A stretch of DNA of 64,000 bases from Dactylosporangium sp. AC04546. GTDB taxonomy: Bacteria; Actinomycetota; Actinomycetes; Mycobacteriales; Micromonosporaceae. The stretch covers positions 1 through 64,000 of the forward strand of contig NZ_JAHYSG010000023.1 in assembly GCF_022095675.1 (NCBI RefSeq). Reading direction: 5' to 3'. Position 1 is the first letter of the stretch. Each line of letters opens with the position of its first letter. The position numbers and the translations under genes were made by a program. Below, piece after piece: positions 33,411 through 42,453 of this stretch. The notes under the pieces are model-generated. The model did no database searches. It had not been told where the DNA came from and saw only the letters and a list, made by a program, of their open reading frames with translations.

Positions 33411-34290
33411 CCACCGCCGCCGGGTGCTCACCGGCCTGCTCGCCGTGGTCCTCGTCGGGGTCCTCGCCGCGTGCACCACCGACGACAAGCCCGCGGCGCA
33501 GCCGACGACCGGTGCCGGCGCGGGCCCTGCCTCGGCCGCGCTGCCGGCCGGCTTCGCCGGTCTCTACGTCACCCCCGAGGTGATCGCCGTGCCGCTGCCC
33601 GGCGACGGGCTGAGAATGGTCACGGCACAGCGGTGCGACCGCCTCGTGGCCATGCTCGGCGCCGGTCAGTGGTACGTCGCCGACGAGCTGCGCTACCCCA
33701 AGGAGGCGGCGGCCTCCGAGGAGGTCTTCAGCGGTCTCGGCCTGACGCCCGCCCTGCTCCTGCGGCGCGGCGACCGGCGGGTGTTCGCCACGCTGGAGGG
33801 TGCCACGGACTGCACGGCGACCCTCACCGCCCTGCCGGCGCAGGAGATCACCGTCAGCGGCACCGGGCTGCCCGGCGCCCGGCCCGGCTGGGCAGCCACC
33901 ACCCGGTGCTACCGCAGCGGCGGCGCCCTCACCGTGTCGTTCTACTTCGACACGGACGCACACGTCGGCGCCATCGGTACCGTGACCATCGCTGCCGACG
34001 GCAGCGTCTCCGCCGATGACCTGAGCATCGCCGTCGTCCAGCACAGCGGCGCCCTCATGAGCACCCTGTCCGGCCTCGACTGGTCCGCCCCGAAACCGGG
34101 CAAAGGGGTCACCGTCAGCGAACTGACGGCGGAGGACGTCGGCGGCGCCAAGGCGTCGATGACCGGCCCGGCCGAGCGGCCCGCGGGCACACTGACCCTG
34201 CCCGCACTCAGCGACGACACGGGCAGGCTGGGCGAGGTCGGCATCACCGTGCCGTTCGCCTGCGCGGAGGTCGGCACCCTCGGCACCTGA
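33391..34290 (+). CDS. Secreted lipoprotein, unknown function
   Basis: 299 aa. Signal peptide with lipobox VLAAC (Cys28), followed by a Pro/Thr/Ala-rich linker and a beta-rich domain (VTPEVIAVPLPGDGLRMV; TRCYRSGGALTVSFYFD). Cysteines are spaced as if forming disulfides (near 82, 141, 173 and 291). Start ATG at 33391 lies inside the end of the upstream lipoprotein gene. No recognised family; probably a partner of the larger lipoprotein. Confidence 0.8.
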   Translation: MSTTASDHRRRVLTGLLAVVLVGVLAACTTDDKPAAQPTTGAGAGPASAALPAGFAGLYVTPEVIAVPLPGDGLRMVTAQRCDRLVAMLGAGQWYVADELRYPKEAAASEEVFSGLGLTPALLLRRGDRRVFATLEGATDCTATLTALPAQEITVSGTGLPGARPGWAATTRCYRSGGALTVSFYFDTDAHVGAIGTVTIAADGSVSADDLSIAVVQHSGALMSTLSGLDWSAPKPGKGVTVSELTAEDVGGAKASMTGPAERPAGTLTLPALSDDTGRLGEVGITVPFACAEVGTLGT

Positions 34291-34301
34291 CCGGCGCTGC
34301 C

Positions 34302-34338
34302 ATCGGGGCGTGGCCGGCGGCGCCGGCCACGCCCCGAT
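34302..34338. terminator. Perfect 18-bp hairpin, bidirectional terminator
   Basis: Arms 34302-34319 and 34321-34338 (ATCGGGGCGTGGCCGGCG and its exact complement) around a single G. It sits 12 bases after the lipoprotein stop and 39 bases from the stop of the convergent Gfo/Idh gene. A very stable terminator without a T-run. Confidence 0.8.
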
Positions 34339-34376
34339 CTCGTCGTCGAACTCGAGGTACGTGCCGCAGTGTGGGT

Positions 34377-35567
34377 TCAGTCCTGACCCACGACCTCGAC
34401 GGTGCCGCCGGCGTCGTGCGAGCGTTCCGCCGCCTCGTACAGGCGGAGGGTCGCGAGGCCGTCCCGGACGCTGGGCAGCGACCGCCGGTAGGGCGCCGGA
34501 TCGTCGCCGACCAGCGTCGCCAGCAACGACAGGCCGAGGTCGCGGTAGATGTTGGCGAACGCCAGGAGATAGCCCTCCGGATGGCCGGGGCGGAACCGGC
34601 AGGAGCGCAGCGCCGCGTCGGACTGGCCCGCGCCGCCCTTCGTCAGGAGGGTCGACGGCTGTCCCGCCCGCTGCAGCCACAGCCGTTCCGGGTCTTCCTG
34701 GCGCCACAGCAACCCGCCCTCGTCGCCGTAGATGCGCAGGCCCAGGCCATGTTCGTTGCCGATCGCGACGTAGCTCGCCCAGATCCGGCCGACCGCGCCG
34801 CCGCCGAAGCCCAGCGTGAGATACGCGTTGTCGTACACCTCCCGCCCGGCGGCGAACGTGTGCATCGTGGCGGCGACGGTCGTGACCCGGTCGCCGGTGA
34901 CGTACTCGGCCAGGTGGTGGGCGTGGGTGCCGAGCTCGCCGAGGATGCCGGCGCGCCCCATCGACTCCGGGCGGAACCGCCAGTGTCGCCGCGCCGGATC
35001 GGCCGGCTCGCGGGCCAGGTCGACGTCGCCCGAGGGGAAGTCCATCTCGACCATCGTGACGCGCCCGACGACCCCCGCGGCGACCGCGTCGCGCGCGTGC
35101 CGCACGACCGGGTACCCGGTGAAGCAGTGGTTGAGCGCGAACACCAGCCCGCTGTGCTCCACCGCGTCAACCAGCAGGCGGGCCTCGGCCGCCGTCCGGA
35201 CGAGCGGCTTCTCGCACAGCACGTTGACGCCGGCGGCCAGGAACGTGCTCGCGATCTCGAAGTGGGTCTGGGGCGGCGTCGCGATGACCACGAGGTCGAT
35301 GCCGTCGTCGCGCTCCGCCTCGGCCCGGGCCATCTCGCGATAGTCGCCGTACGACCGGGACTCGTCGATGAGCGCGGCGCGTGCGCTCGCACGGGCGATG
35401 TCCGGGTCGATCGACATGGCGCCCGCGACGAGATCGAAGAGGCCGTCCACCCGCAGCGCCATCTGGTGCGTCTCACCGATGACCGAGTCCAGCCCTCCGC
35501 CGACGAGCCCGACGCGGAGGCGACGGCCCGCGCGGATGAGCAGCTCCGCCGGTGTTGTCGTGCTCAT
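34377..35567 (-). CDS. Gfo/Idh/MocA family oxidoreductase
   Basis: 396 aa. Rossmann motif GLVGGGLDSVIGETH (20-34), EKP at 119-121, and a C-terminal dehydrogenase domain with GELGTHAHHLAEYVTGD, which contains the conserved catalytic His. The GGGLDSVIG variant and the long DESRSYGDYREM insert are typical of myo-inositol/levoglucosan-type dehydrogenase homologues. Start ATG at 35567 overlaps the upstream paralogue (ATGA). Last gene of the eight-gene operon; ends at the hairpin terminator. Confidence 0.92.
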   Translation of the reverse strand: MSTTTPAELLIRAGRRLRVGLVGGGLDSVIGETHQMALRVDGLFDLVAGAMSIDPDIARASARAALIDESRSYGDYREMARAEAERDDGIDLVVIATPPQTHFEIASTFLAAGVNVLCEKPLVRTAAEARLLVDAVEHSGLVFALNHCFTGYPVVRHARDAVAAGVVGRVTMVEMDFPSGDVDLAREPADPARRHWRFRPESMGRAGILGELGTHAHHLAEYVTGDRVTTVAATMHTFAAGREVYDNAYLTLGFGGGAVGRIWASYVAIGNEHGLGLRIYGDEGGLLWRQEDPERLWLQRAGQPSTLLTKGGAGQSDAALRSCRFRPGHPEGYLLAFANIYRDLGLSLLATLVGDDPAPYRRSLPSVRDGLATLRLYEAAERSHDAGGTVEVVGQD

Positions 35568-36706
35568 GCCTGTGTGTCCGCCTCTCGATAGGTGACCGGT
35601 TCCCAGCTGCCTGACCCGGTGGCCCGGTCGATGCTGTCCACCACTTCCGCGACGCGATAGCCGTCGCGGAACGTCGGCGCCGTGTCCGGCAGCGCCTCGC
35701 CCGAGTCGATCGCGCGCAGCATCGTCTGCGCCTGGTGCGCGAAGCAGACCTCCCAGCCGATCGGGTGCTGCCCCTGCACGCCCACCGGGAACAGGAAGTC
35801 GGCCCACGGATGCTCCGGCGCGGTGACCAGGAACGTGCGGAAGCCCGGTGCGCCGGTCAGGCTGACGGACAGCTCGTTCAACCGTTCGAGGTCGAACAGG
35901 AGCGATCCCTTCGTACCGTCGATCTCGATCCGGCTGCTGAGCCCGTGGCCGCCGGCGACCCGCGACGCCTCGAAGCTCGCCGTCGCGCCGTTCGCCAGCC
36001 GGGCGACCGCGGCGAAGCTGTCGTCGTTGCTGACCCGGCCGCCCGGCCGGTCGTGGATGAAGGTGTGCGCGTGGGCCGCCACGGTGACCGGCTCGGCGAC
36101 CAGGAAACGGGCGAGGTCGATGTGGTGCGAGCCCAGGTCGCCCAGTGCCCCGGCGCCGGCGACGGCCTTGTCCAGGCGCCACGACATCGGCAGATCCCGG
36201 TCCAGCGCGAACGACATCAGGAACCGGGACCGAAAATGGAGCACCTCACCGAGCTCGCCGGCCGCGATGAGCTCGTGGGCGTACCGGATCGCGGGGATGA
36301 AGCGGTACATGAACGCGCACTGATGCAGGACACCCGTCGCCTGGACCCGACGGTAGGTGTCGAACGCCTCGTCCGCGGTCCGGGCCAGCGGCTTCTCGCA
36401 CAGGACGTGTTTGCCGTTGTGCGCCGCCGCGATCGACGGCTCGCCGTGCAGTGCGTTGGGCCCCGCGTTGACGAACAGCCGGACGTCCGGATCGTCGACG
36501 ATCGACCGCCAGTCGTCGGTGTCCGCTTCCCAGCCGTACCGGTCCGCGACCTCCCGGCGCAGCGTCGCGTCTGTGTCGGCCAGCGACACGAGCCGAATCC
36601 CGCTCCGCACGCGACTGCGCGCCATCGCCGCGAGCCGGTAGCTGAGCGAGTGCACCTGCCCGATGAACCCCGCACCGAGCTGTCCGATGCCGATCGGCGC
36701 CGTCAC
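35564..36706 (-). CDS. Gfo/Idh/MocA family oxidoreductase
   Basis: 380 aa. GIGQLGAGFIG (6-16), EKP (104-106), and GDLGSHHIDLARFL with the catalytic histidine. It is a distinct paralogue of the neighbouring gene, so the two may act on successive carbons of the same sugar (oxidation then reduction, as in epimerisations). GTG start at 36706 overlaps the VOC gene stop (GTGA). Confidence 0.92.
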   Translation of the reverse strand: MTAPIGIGQLGAGFIGQVHSLSYRLAAMARSRVRSGIRLVSLADTDATLRREVADRYGWEADTDDWRSIVDDPDVRLFVNAGPNALHGEPSIAAAHNGKHVLCEKPLARTADEAFDTYRRVQATGVLHQCAFMYRFIPAIRYAHELIAAGELGEVLHFRSRFLMSFALDRDLPMSWRLDKAVAGAGALGDLGSHHIDLARFLVAEPVTVAAHAHTFIHDRPGGRVSNDDSFAAVARLANGATASFEASRVAGGHGLSSRIEIDGTKGSLLFDLERLNELSVSLTGAPGFRTFLVTAPEHPWADFLFPVGVQGQHPIGWEVCFAHQAQTMLRAIDSGEALPDTAPTFRDGYRVAEVVDSIDRATGSGSWEPVTYREADTQA

Positions 36707-37188
36707 GACTGCGGTCCCGGCCGGGTGGCCTGGGTTTCCCGGGTGTCCTGGCACAGTTCGACGACGACGCCCCAGGGGTCGCGCCCGTAGACCCATCGCC
36801 GGCCGGCCAGCGTTCCCGACGTGATGGTGTTCGGTGGCGTGTTGAAGCGGACGCCCAGCGCGCCGAGCCGCGCGTACGCGGCGTCGATGTCGGAGGTCCT
36901 GAAGGCGACGTGGCCGATGCCCTCGTCGCAGACCCGGCGCCCGGCGGTGCCGCGCGGTGTCAGGTACTCGTGCAGTTCGAGCAGCCCCGAGCCGCAGCGC
37001 AGGATCGCGCCACGGAGGCGGACCCGCTCCCCTGGCAGCCCGATCGCCGTCGCGTCGACGTCGGTGTCGGCCTCGCGGACGACGACGGTCGCGCCGAACG
37101 CCCGTTCGTAGAACGCGACTGCCGCTTCCAGGTCGGGCACCACCATTCCGGTGTGGTCCAGGCCCTCGATGTCGTGCACCTGTTGCAT
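36703..37188 (-). CDS. VOC family protein (glyoxalase/dioxygenase fold)
   Basis: 161 aa with two beta-alpha-beta-beta-beta repeats. LDHTGMVVPDLEAAVAFYERAFG opens the first, and GIGHVAFRTSDIDAAYARL opens the second. Metal-ligand positions His14, Glu (LLELHEYL), His (GHVAF) and Glu (VVVELCQD) are present, so it may be an active metalloenzyme such as an epimerase, lyase or dioxygenase. ATG at 37188 with GGAG five bases upstream; GTG at 37194 lies in the ribosome site. A 40-base gap separates it from the serine hydrolase gene. Confidence 0.88.
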   Translation of the reverse strand: MQQVHDIEGLDHTGMVVPDLEAAVAFYERAFGATVVVREADTDVDATAIGLPGERVRLRGAILRCGSGLLELHEYLTPRGTAGRRVCDEGIGHVAFRTSDIDAAYARLGALGVRFNTPPNTITSGTLAGRRWVYGRDPWGVVVELCQDTRETQATRPGPQS

Positions 37189-37228
37189 GTTCACTCCGTC
37201 CGCATGCTCGTCGAAGGTTGGTCGTGCG

Positions 37229-38374
37229 TCACGCCGGCGCCGCGTACGCGGCGTGAATGAGCTCGGTCGTGCGGGGATCGTCGCCGGTGAAGAACCGCAT
37301 CCGGTTGGTGACGTAGCCGAACGCGAAGCCGGTCTCGGGGTCGGCGAACCCGAGGGAGCCGCCGGCGCCGCCGTGGCCGAACGCCCGGGGACCGGCGCCC
37401 GGGGCCACGTAGGGCTGCAGGAGGAAGCCGAGGCCGAATCTGGTGGGGCGTCCGAGCACGATGTCGGGGCCTTCGGCGTGGGTGCCGGTCGCGGCGGCGA
37501 GGGTGTCCGGCCGCAGCAGGGCCGGGGTCGTGCCGGACGGTGTGACGATCGCGTCGTACAGGCCGGCGAGGCCGCGGGCAGTGGCCACGCCGTTGCTCGA
37601 CGGGAGCTCGGCCCGCAGGAGGTCCGGGTTGTTCCACCGCCGGTCGTAGGCGAACAGCCCGTTGGGCCCCGACAGCGCCCGGCCGGCCAGCGAGCCGGGG
37701 TCCGCGGTGTCGGCCACCTGCTCGGCCGGCGGGGGCGGGATCACGGACGCGGGCTCCGGCTCCGCCGGCCGGGTGCCGCCGATCCAGAACTCCAGCCCGC
37801 GTGGCGCGACGACGGTGTCGTGCAGGTAGCGGCCGACGGTGGTGCCCGTCGTCCGGCGTACCAGCTCACCCAGGATCCAGCCGAACGAGCGAGGGTGATA
37901 GCCGATCGCCGTACCCGGGGTCCACTGCGGACGCTGCCGGGCGATCGCGGCGATCACGTCCTCCCAGCCGAGCACCTGTTCCAGGCTGAGCGCGGCGTCC
38001 ACCGCCGGGAGCCCGGCCTGATGTGTGAGCACCCAGTGCAGCGGGATCGCCGCCTTGCCCGCCGCGCCGAACTCCGGCCAGTAGGCGGCGACCGGTGCGC
38101 CGAGGTCCAGCCGCCCCTCCTCCACCAGGCGCAGCACGCAGACCACCGTCGCCGCCTTCGTCGCGGAGAACACGAGGGTGGGTGTCTCGCGGGCCCACGG
38201 GCGCCCGGCCTGCGGATCGGCGTCACCGGCCCACACGTCGACGACCGGCCGGCCGTGCCGGTAGAGGCACAGCGCCGCGCCTCCCTCGCGGTGCGCGGCG
38301 ACGACGCGCCGGAAGGCGTCCGCCACCCGGCCGAACCCGGCGTCGGCGTCGCCACGGACCACGGGCACGGTCAC
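37229..38374 (-). CDS. Class-C beta-lactamase-like serine hydrolase (esterase family VIII type)
   Basis: 381 aa. The catalytic S-x-x-K is SATK (70-73), the Tyr motif reads GYHPRSFGWILGE, and the third-box region is FGHGGAGGSLGF. There is no signal peptide, so it is intracellular, which argues against antibiotic resistance and for an esterase/deacylase. The open frame extends upstream, but GTG 38374 overlaps the stop of the esterase gene (GTGA). Its close similarity in layout to the gene at 39312 suggests a tandem duplication with the HSL esterase in between. Confidence 0.92.
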   Translation of the reverse strand: MTVPVVRGDADAGFGRVADAFRRVVAAHREGGAALCLYRHGRPVVDVWAGDADPQAGRPWARETPTLVFSATKAATVVCVLRLVEEGRLDLGAPVAAYWPEFGAAGKAAIPLHWVLTHQAGLPAVDAALSLEQVLGWEDVIAAIARQRPQWTPGTAIGYHPRSFGWILGELVRRTTGTTVGRYLHDTVVAPRGLEFWIGGTRPAEPEPASVIPPPPAEQVADTADPGSLAGRALSGPNGLFAYDRRWNNPDLLRAELPSSNGVATARGLAGLYDAIVTPSGTTPALLRPDTLAAATGTHAEGPDIVLGRPTRFGLGFLLQPYVAPGAGPRAFGHGGAGGSLGFADPETGFAFGYVTNRMRFFTGDDPRTTELIHAAYAAPA

Positions 38375-39315
38375 GGCAGCATCGCCTGGCGTAGCGCCGC
38401 GCCGACCCGCCGGCGGGCCTCGGCGGCGTCGTCGAGGGCGCCGGCGTGCATCAGGAAGCCGTGGAGCTGTCCGGGCCAGCATTCGTACCGCGTCGCAACG
38501 CCGGCCGCCCGCAGTCGTTCGGCGTAGGCGGCGCCCTCGTCCCGCAGCGGATCGAACTGCGCGGTCAGGACGAAGGCCGGCGGCAGGTCCCGGTGGTCGC
38601 CGGCTGACAGCGGCGCCGCGTACGGGTCGGCGCGGGTGGCGGCGGCCGGCAGGTACTGGTCCCAGCACCACAGCAGGTCGTCAGTGGCGGGCCATGGGAT
38701 CCGGGTGTGGGAGGGCTCGGCACAGGCCGGGTCCAGGAACGGGTAGATGAGGATCTGGTGGGCGATGGCGGGGCCCCGCCGGTCGCGGGCCATCAGCGCC
38801 ACGGCGGCGGCGAGGTTTCCGCCGGCGCTGTCGCCGCCGACCGCGACGGGCCCGGGCCGCGCGCCGACGGCGCCGGGGTTCGCGGCGAGCGACGCGGTGG
38901 CGGTGTAGCAGTCGATCAGCCCGGCCGGATAGGGGTGTTCGGGCGCGAGCCGGTAACCGACCGAGGCCACCAGGCAGCCGCTCGCGTTGGCGAGGGCCCG
39001 GCAGAACGGGTCGTACGAGTCCAGGTCCTCGAAGACGAAACCGCCGCCGTGGAAGTAGCACAGTATGGGGAGGGGTCCCGGGGCCGGCCGGTAGAGACGT
39101 ACCGGCACGGACCCGGAGCCGTGTGGGGAGGCGATCAGCAGGTCGCGGACGTCGGCGACGGGCTCGGCCCCGCCCCGCACGTCGTCCGCGCCCGCGGCGG
39201 GTCGCCGGAGCTCGTCGAGCGGGGTGGTGCTGATCGGCGGATCCTCCCGGATGAACCGTTCGAGCAGCGCCCTGGCCTGCGGGTGCAGGCCGTCCCAGGT
39301 ACCGGTGGGCGTCAC
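38371..39315 (-). CDS. Alpha/beta hydrolase, hormone-sensitive lipase family
   Basis: 314 aa. HGGG oxyanion motif (89-92), nucleophile Ser163 in GDSAGG, Asp in FDPLRDEG and His in GQLHGF: a complete HSL-type triad. Probably removes short acyl groups from the imported compound. GTG at 39315 overlaps the preceding stop and its own stop overlaps the following GTG, so three hydrolases are translationally coupled. Confidence 0.94.
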   Translation of the reverse strand: MTPTGTWDGLHPQARALLERFIREDPPISTTPLDELRRPAAGADDVRGGAEPVADVRDLLIASPHGSGSVPVRLYRPAPGPLPILCYFHGGGFVFEDLDSYDPFCRALANASGCLVASVGYRLAPEHPYPAGLIDCYTATASLAANPGAVGARPGPVAVGGDSAGGNLAAAVALMARDRRGPAIAHQILIYPFLDPACAEPSHTRIPWPATDDLLWCWDQYLPAAATRADPYAAPLSAGDHRDLPPAFVLTAQFDPLRDEGAAYAERLRAAGVATRYECWPGQLHGFLMHAGALDDAAEARRRVGAALRQAMLP

Positions 39316-40505
39316 GGGAGCCGCCAGACGGCGTCGTAGACCGATCCGACCAGCCGGAGCAGGCGCGGATCGAGCCCGTCCGACCACTGTGGATAGTTGC
39401 TGAGGAACGCGAACGAGAGCCGCCGGTCCGGGTCCGCGAAGCCGAGCTGCCCGCCGAGCCCGCCGTGGCCGAAGGCGCGATCGTACGGGCTGAACATCTC
39501 CGTCGGCACGGGACGCGCGTAGCCCAGCGCTCGCCGGGCCGGGCCACCGGCCACGACGTCGTAGCCCTCGGCGTGGACGGCCGTGTGGCGCTGCAGCCCA
39601 TCCGGGGAGGTCACGGCGGCGCCGTCGAGCGTCCCTCCCTGGGCCAGGGCGGCGAACACGCGGGCGATGCCACGGGCGGAGGCGAAGCCGTTGGCACCCG
39701 GCACCTCGCCCCGGCGGAACGCCGCCGAGTTCGCGGTGGTGGCGACGAGGTATCCGGCCTCGGGCCCGGCGCCGAGCAGCGCGTGACCCTGCGGGGTGCC
39801 CGGGTGCCAGCGGTCGGCGAAGCGCGTGGCTTCCGCCGGGTCGGCGGGTCGCCGGGGAGGCAGCAACTCCGCGGCGTCCTTCTCCCATTCGCCCGGAAGG
39901 CCGATCGCCACACGCGCGGCGAGCGGCCGGGCGATCTCCTCGGCCACGTGCGCGGTGACGTCGCGCCCGGTGGCCCGCCGGATCACCTCCCCCAGCAACC
40001 AGCCGTAGGTGAAGGCGTGGTAGCCCAGCAACGCGCCCGGCTGCCATTGCAGGACACTGCCGGCCAACGCGTCCGCGATCTCGTCGGTGCGGTCCCAGCC
40101 CTCGGCGTCGCCCATCCGCACCAGCCGCTCGTGGCCCGGCCACCACGGCAGGCCGGCGGTATGGGTCAGCACGTGGTGGACGGTGACAGCGTCCTTGCCC
40201 CGGGCCGCGAACTCCGGCCAGTACCTGCACACCGGCGCGGCGAGGTCCACGACGCCGCGCTCGACGAGCTGCTGGACGGCCAGAGCGGTCAGCGCCTTGG
40301 TGACCGACCAGATCACGCAGGCGGTGTCGGCCGACCACGGTACCCCCGGGGCAGCCTCACCGCCCCACAGGTCCACCACTGCCTTCCCGTCCCGGTACAC
40401 ACACAGCGCGGCGCCGCCCGGGTGCCGCAGCAGCACGTCGTCGAACACCGCCCGGACCGTAGTGAAGCCGGGCTCACACGTACCGCTCGATGGTTCCTGT
40501 CGCAT
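39312..40505 (-). CDS. Class-C beta-lactamase-like serine hydrolase (esterase family VIII type)
   Basis: 397 aa. S-x-x-K is SVTK (67-70), the Tyr motif is GYHAFTYGWLLGE, and the C-terminal region is FGHGGLGGQLGFADP. No signal peptide. GGGAGG lies five bases before the ATG at 40505, which is 10 bases after the transporter gene stop. Like its paralogue at 37229 it is likely a cytosolic esterase, transesterase or deacylase. Confidence 0.92.
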   Translation of the reverse strand: MRQEPSSGTCEPGFTTVRAVFDDVLLRHPGGAALCVYRDGKAVVDLWGGEAAPGVPWSADTACVIWSVTKALTALAVQQLVERGVVDLAAPVCRYWPEFAARGKDAVTVHHVLTHTAGLPWWPGHERLVRMGDAEGWDRTDEIADALAGSVLQWQPGALLGYHAFTYGWLLGEVIRRATGRDVTAHVAEEIARPLAARVAIGLPGEWEKDAAELLPPRRPADPAEATRFADRWHPGTPQGHALLGAGPEAGYLVATTANSAAFRRGEVPGANGFASARGIARVFAALAQGGTLDGAAVTSPDGLQRHTAVHAEGYDVVAGGPARRALGYARPVPTEMFSPYDRAFGHGGLGGQLGFADPDRRLSFAFLSNYPQWSDGLDPRLLRLVGSVYDAVWRLP

Positions 40506-40515
40506 CCATGCCTCC

Positions 40516-42453
40516 CTACAGGCCGGCCATCAGCCGGACGAGCGAGTGCTCCGCGACGTCGTCGATGGGTCCACTGTGGACGACGCGGCCGAGCCGCAGT
40601 ACCGCCACCGAGTCCGCGACCGCGAAGACCGTCTTGATGTCGTGGGTGATGAGGATGACCGCGGTGCCGTTGTCGGCCAGGCGCCGCACCGCCTCCAGGA
40701 CGTAGCGGGTCTGCCGGACGCCCAGGGCCGCGGTCGGCTCGTCGAGAATGACCAGGCGGGCTCCCCCGACGATGGCTCGGGCGATGGCAACCGCCTGCCG
40801 CTGCCCGCCCGAGAGGCGGCGGACGGTGGTGTACGGATCGGGCACCCGGATGCCCAGCTCGGCGAGGCCGGCGGCGGTACGGCGGGCGGCGCCGGCCTCG
40901 TCGCGCACCGGCACGACGCCGGCGATCCGGCGCGTCGGCTCGTCGCCCAGCACGAAGTTGTGCACGACGCTCAGCGTCGGCACGAGCGCGAGATCCTGGT
41001 ACACGGTCCGGATCCCGGCCTCCCTGGCCTGCCGGGTGCCGCTGTACGTGACCGGCTCGCCGAGGAACTCGACGGTGCCCGCGTCGGCGCGGTCGGCCCC
41101 CGAGAGGATCTTGATGAGCGTGGACTTGCCCGCCCCGTTGTCGCCGAGCAGGCAGAGCACCTCACCGGCACGCACCTCGATGTCGACGCCGCGCAACGCC
41201 TGGACCGATCCGAAGTCACGCCGCAGCCCCCGCGCCGCCAGGACGGTCGCGCCGAGAGGACCCTTGCGGGAGAGCCGGCCCAGCGAGGCGGCTGCCGCAC
41301 CGTCGTCGCCGTTCTCCCCGGCGGCCTCCGGCACGGGGCGCCCGCGAGCGCGCCGCACGGCGGCGAGCAGGCCGCCCGTGTCGCGGGTCCGCTCGAGCAA
41401 CTGGTCGGCGGCCAGGGCCGCGACGAGGACGGCTCCGGTCGCCACCTCCTGCCAGTAGTCGCGCAGCCCGATGAAGATGAGTCCGGCCTGCAGGATGCCG
41501 ATGGTCGCCACGCCGATCATCACCCCGAGCGGACGCCCCGACCCGCCGGCGAAGGCCACACCACCGAGGATCGCAGCGGTGAGGACGGCGAACTCGAAGC
41601 CCTGTCCGGTCAGCGGATCGACGGTGCCGAGACGGGCGATCGTCAGCGTCGCGGCGACGCCGACCAGCGCGCCGTTGAGGGTGAACAGCGCGACCGTGGT
41701 GCGCCCGACCGCGACCCCGGCGGCCGAGGCGGCCCGGCTGTCGCCGCCCATGGCGTACACCCGCAGGCCGGCCCTGGTGCGCACGAGCACGAAGCCGCCG
41801 ACGGCGAAGATGACCAGCGCGACGACCACCTGCACGGAGACCTGCCCGACCACGGCTGTCCGGCCGAGGCGCATCAGCGACGGCGGAAAGTCCGAGACGG
41901 CCAGGCCCCCGGTGACCACCTTGGCCAGGCCCCCGAAGGCGATCATCGTCGCGATGGTGACGATGAGCGGGGAGATCTTCAGCAGTCGCACCATCACCCC
42001 GTTCGCCAGTCCCAGCAGGGCGCCGACGAGCGGGCCGGCGAGCAGGGTGAGCGGCGTGCTGTACGTGGCCGTGGCGATCTGGCCGGCGATCACGGCCACC
42101 AGCGAGTACATCGTCCCGATCGAGATGTCGACGGTACCCCCGATGAGCAGCGCCATCGTGCCGGTGACCACGATCAGGACGGAGGCCATCGTGAGCCCCA
42201 TCGTGGCGATGCTGCCGGCCTGGAAGAAGTTCTCCGCGCTGGTGGAGAAGTACACGAACAGCGCCACCGCGAGCACGGCCAGGCCGAGCCGGCCGCTCGC
42301 CTCGCCGGGCATGGTCGCGGTACGCCGTCGCCACCAGCCGAGGCGGGACGTCGGATCGATCGAAGCGGCGGGAGCGACGAGGACCGCCGGCCCGGCGGGG
42401 GCGAGGTCCCCCGCGTCCGGCGTCACCGTGCCGGTCTGGGTGCGCTCATTCAC
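40516..42453 (-). CDS. Fused sugar ABC permease-ATPase (RbsC-RbsA type, one ATPase domain)
   Basis: 645 aa fusion. Residues 55-350 are a RbsC-like permease with about eight to ten membrane helices (the LLIGGTVDISIGTMYSLVA segment is diagnostic). A charged, Gly/Asp-rich linker spans 355-400. Residues 405-645 are one ATPase domain: Walker A GDNGAGKS (437-444), signature LSGGQ (547-551), Walker B LVILDE (567-572), H-loop THD. Typical RbsA carries two ATPase domains in a separate protein; here one is fused to the permease, so a homodimer would be a complete transporter. GTG start at 42453 overlaps the binding-protein gene by eight bases. Confidence 0.93.
   Translation of the reverse strand: MNERTQTGTVTPDAGDLAPAGPAVLVAPAASIDPTSRLGWWRRRTATMPGEASGRLGLAVLAVALFVYFSTSAENFFQAGSIATMGLTMASVLIVVTGTMALLIGGTVDISIGTMYSLVAVIAGQIATATYSTPLTLLAGPLVGALLGLANGVMVRLLKISPLIVTIATMIAFGGLAKVVTGGLAVSDFPPSLMRLGRTAVVGQVSVQVVVALVIFAVGGFVLVRTRAGLRVYAMGGDSRAASAAGVAVGRTTVALFTLNGALVGVAATLTIARLGTVDPLTGQGFEFAVLTAAILGGVAFAGGSGRPLGVMIGVATIGILQAGLIFIGLRDYWQEVATGAVLVAALAADQLLERTRDTGGLLAAVRRARGRPVPEAAGENGDDGAAAASLGRLSRKGPLGATVLAARGLRRDFGSVQALRGVDIEVRAGEVLCLLGDNGAGKSTLIKILSGADRADAGTVEFLGEPVTYSGTRQAREAGIRTVYQDLALVPTLSVVHNFVLGDEPTRRIAGVVPVRDEAGAARRTAAGLAELGIRVPDPYTTVRRLSGGQRQAVAIARAIVGGARLVILDEPTAALGVRQTRYVLEAVRRLADNGTAVILITHDIKTVFAVADSVAVLRLGRVVHSGPIDDVAEHSLVRLMAGL

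Noticed and set aside
31182..33488. 768-codon minus-strand open frame opposite the large lipoprotein gene
   Set aside because: The plus strand has signal peptide, lipobox and normal codon bias; the antisense translation is low-complexity and resembles no protein.
37229..40505. Beta-lactam resistance genes
   Set aside because: Esterase family VIII features, no signal peptides, embedded in a sugar uptake and catabolic operon.
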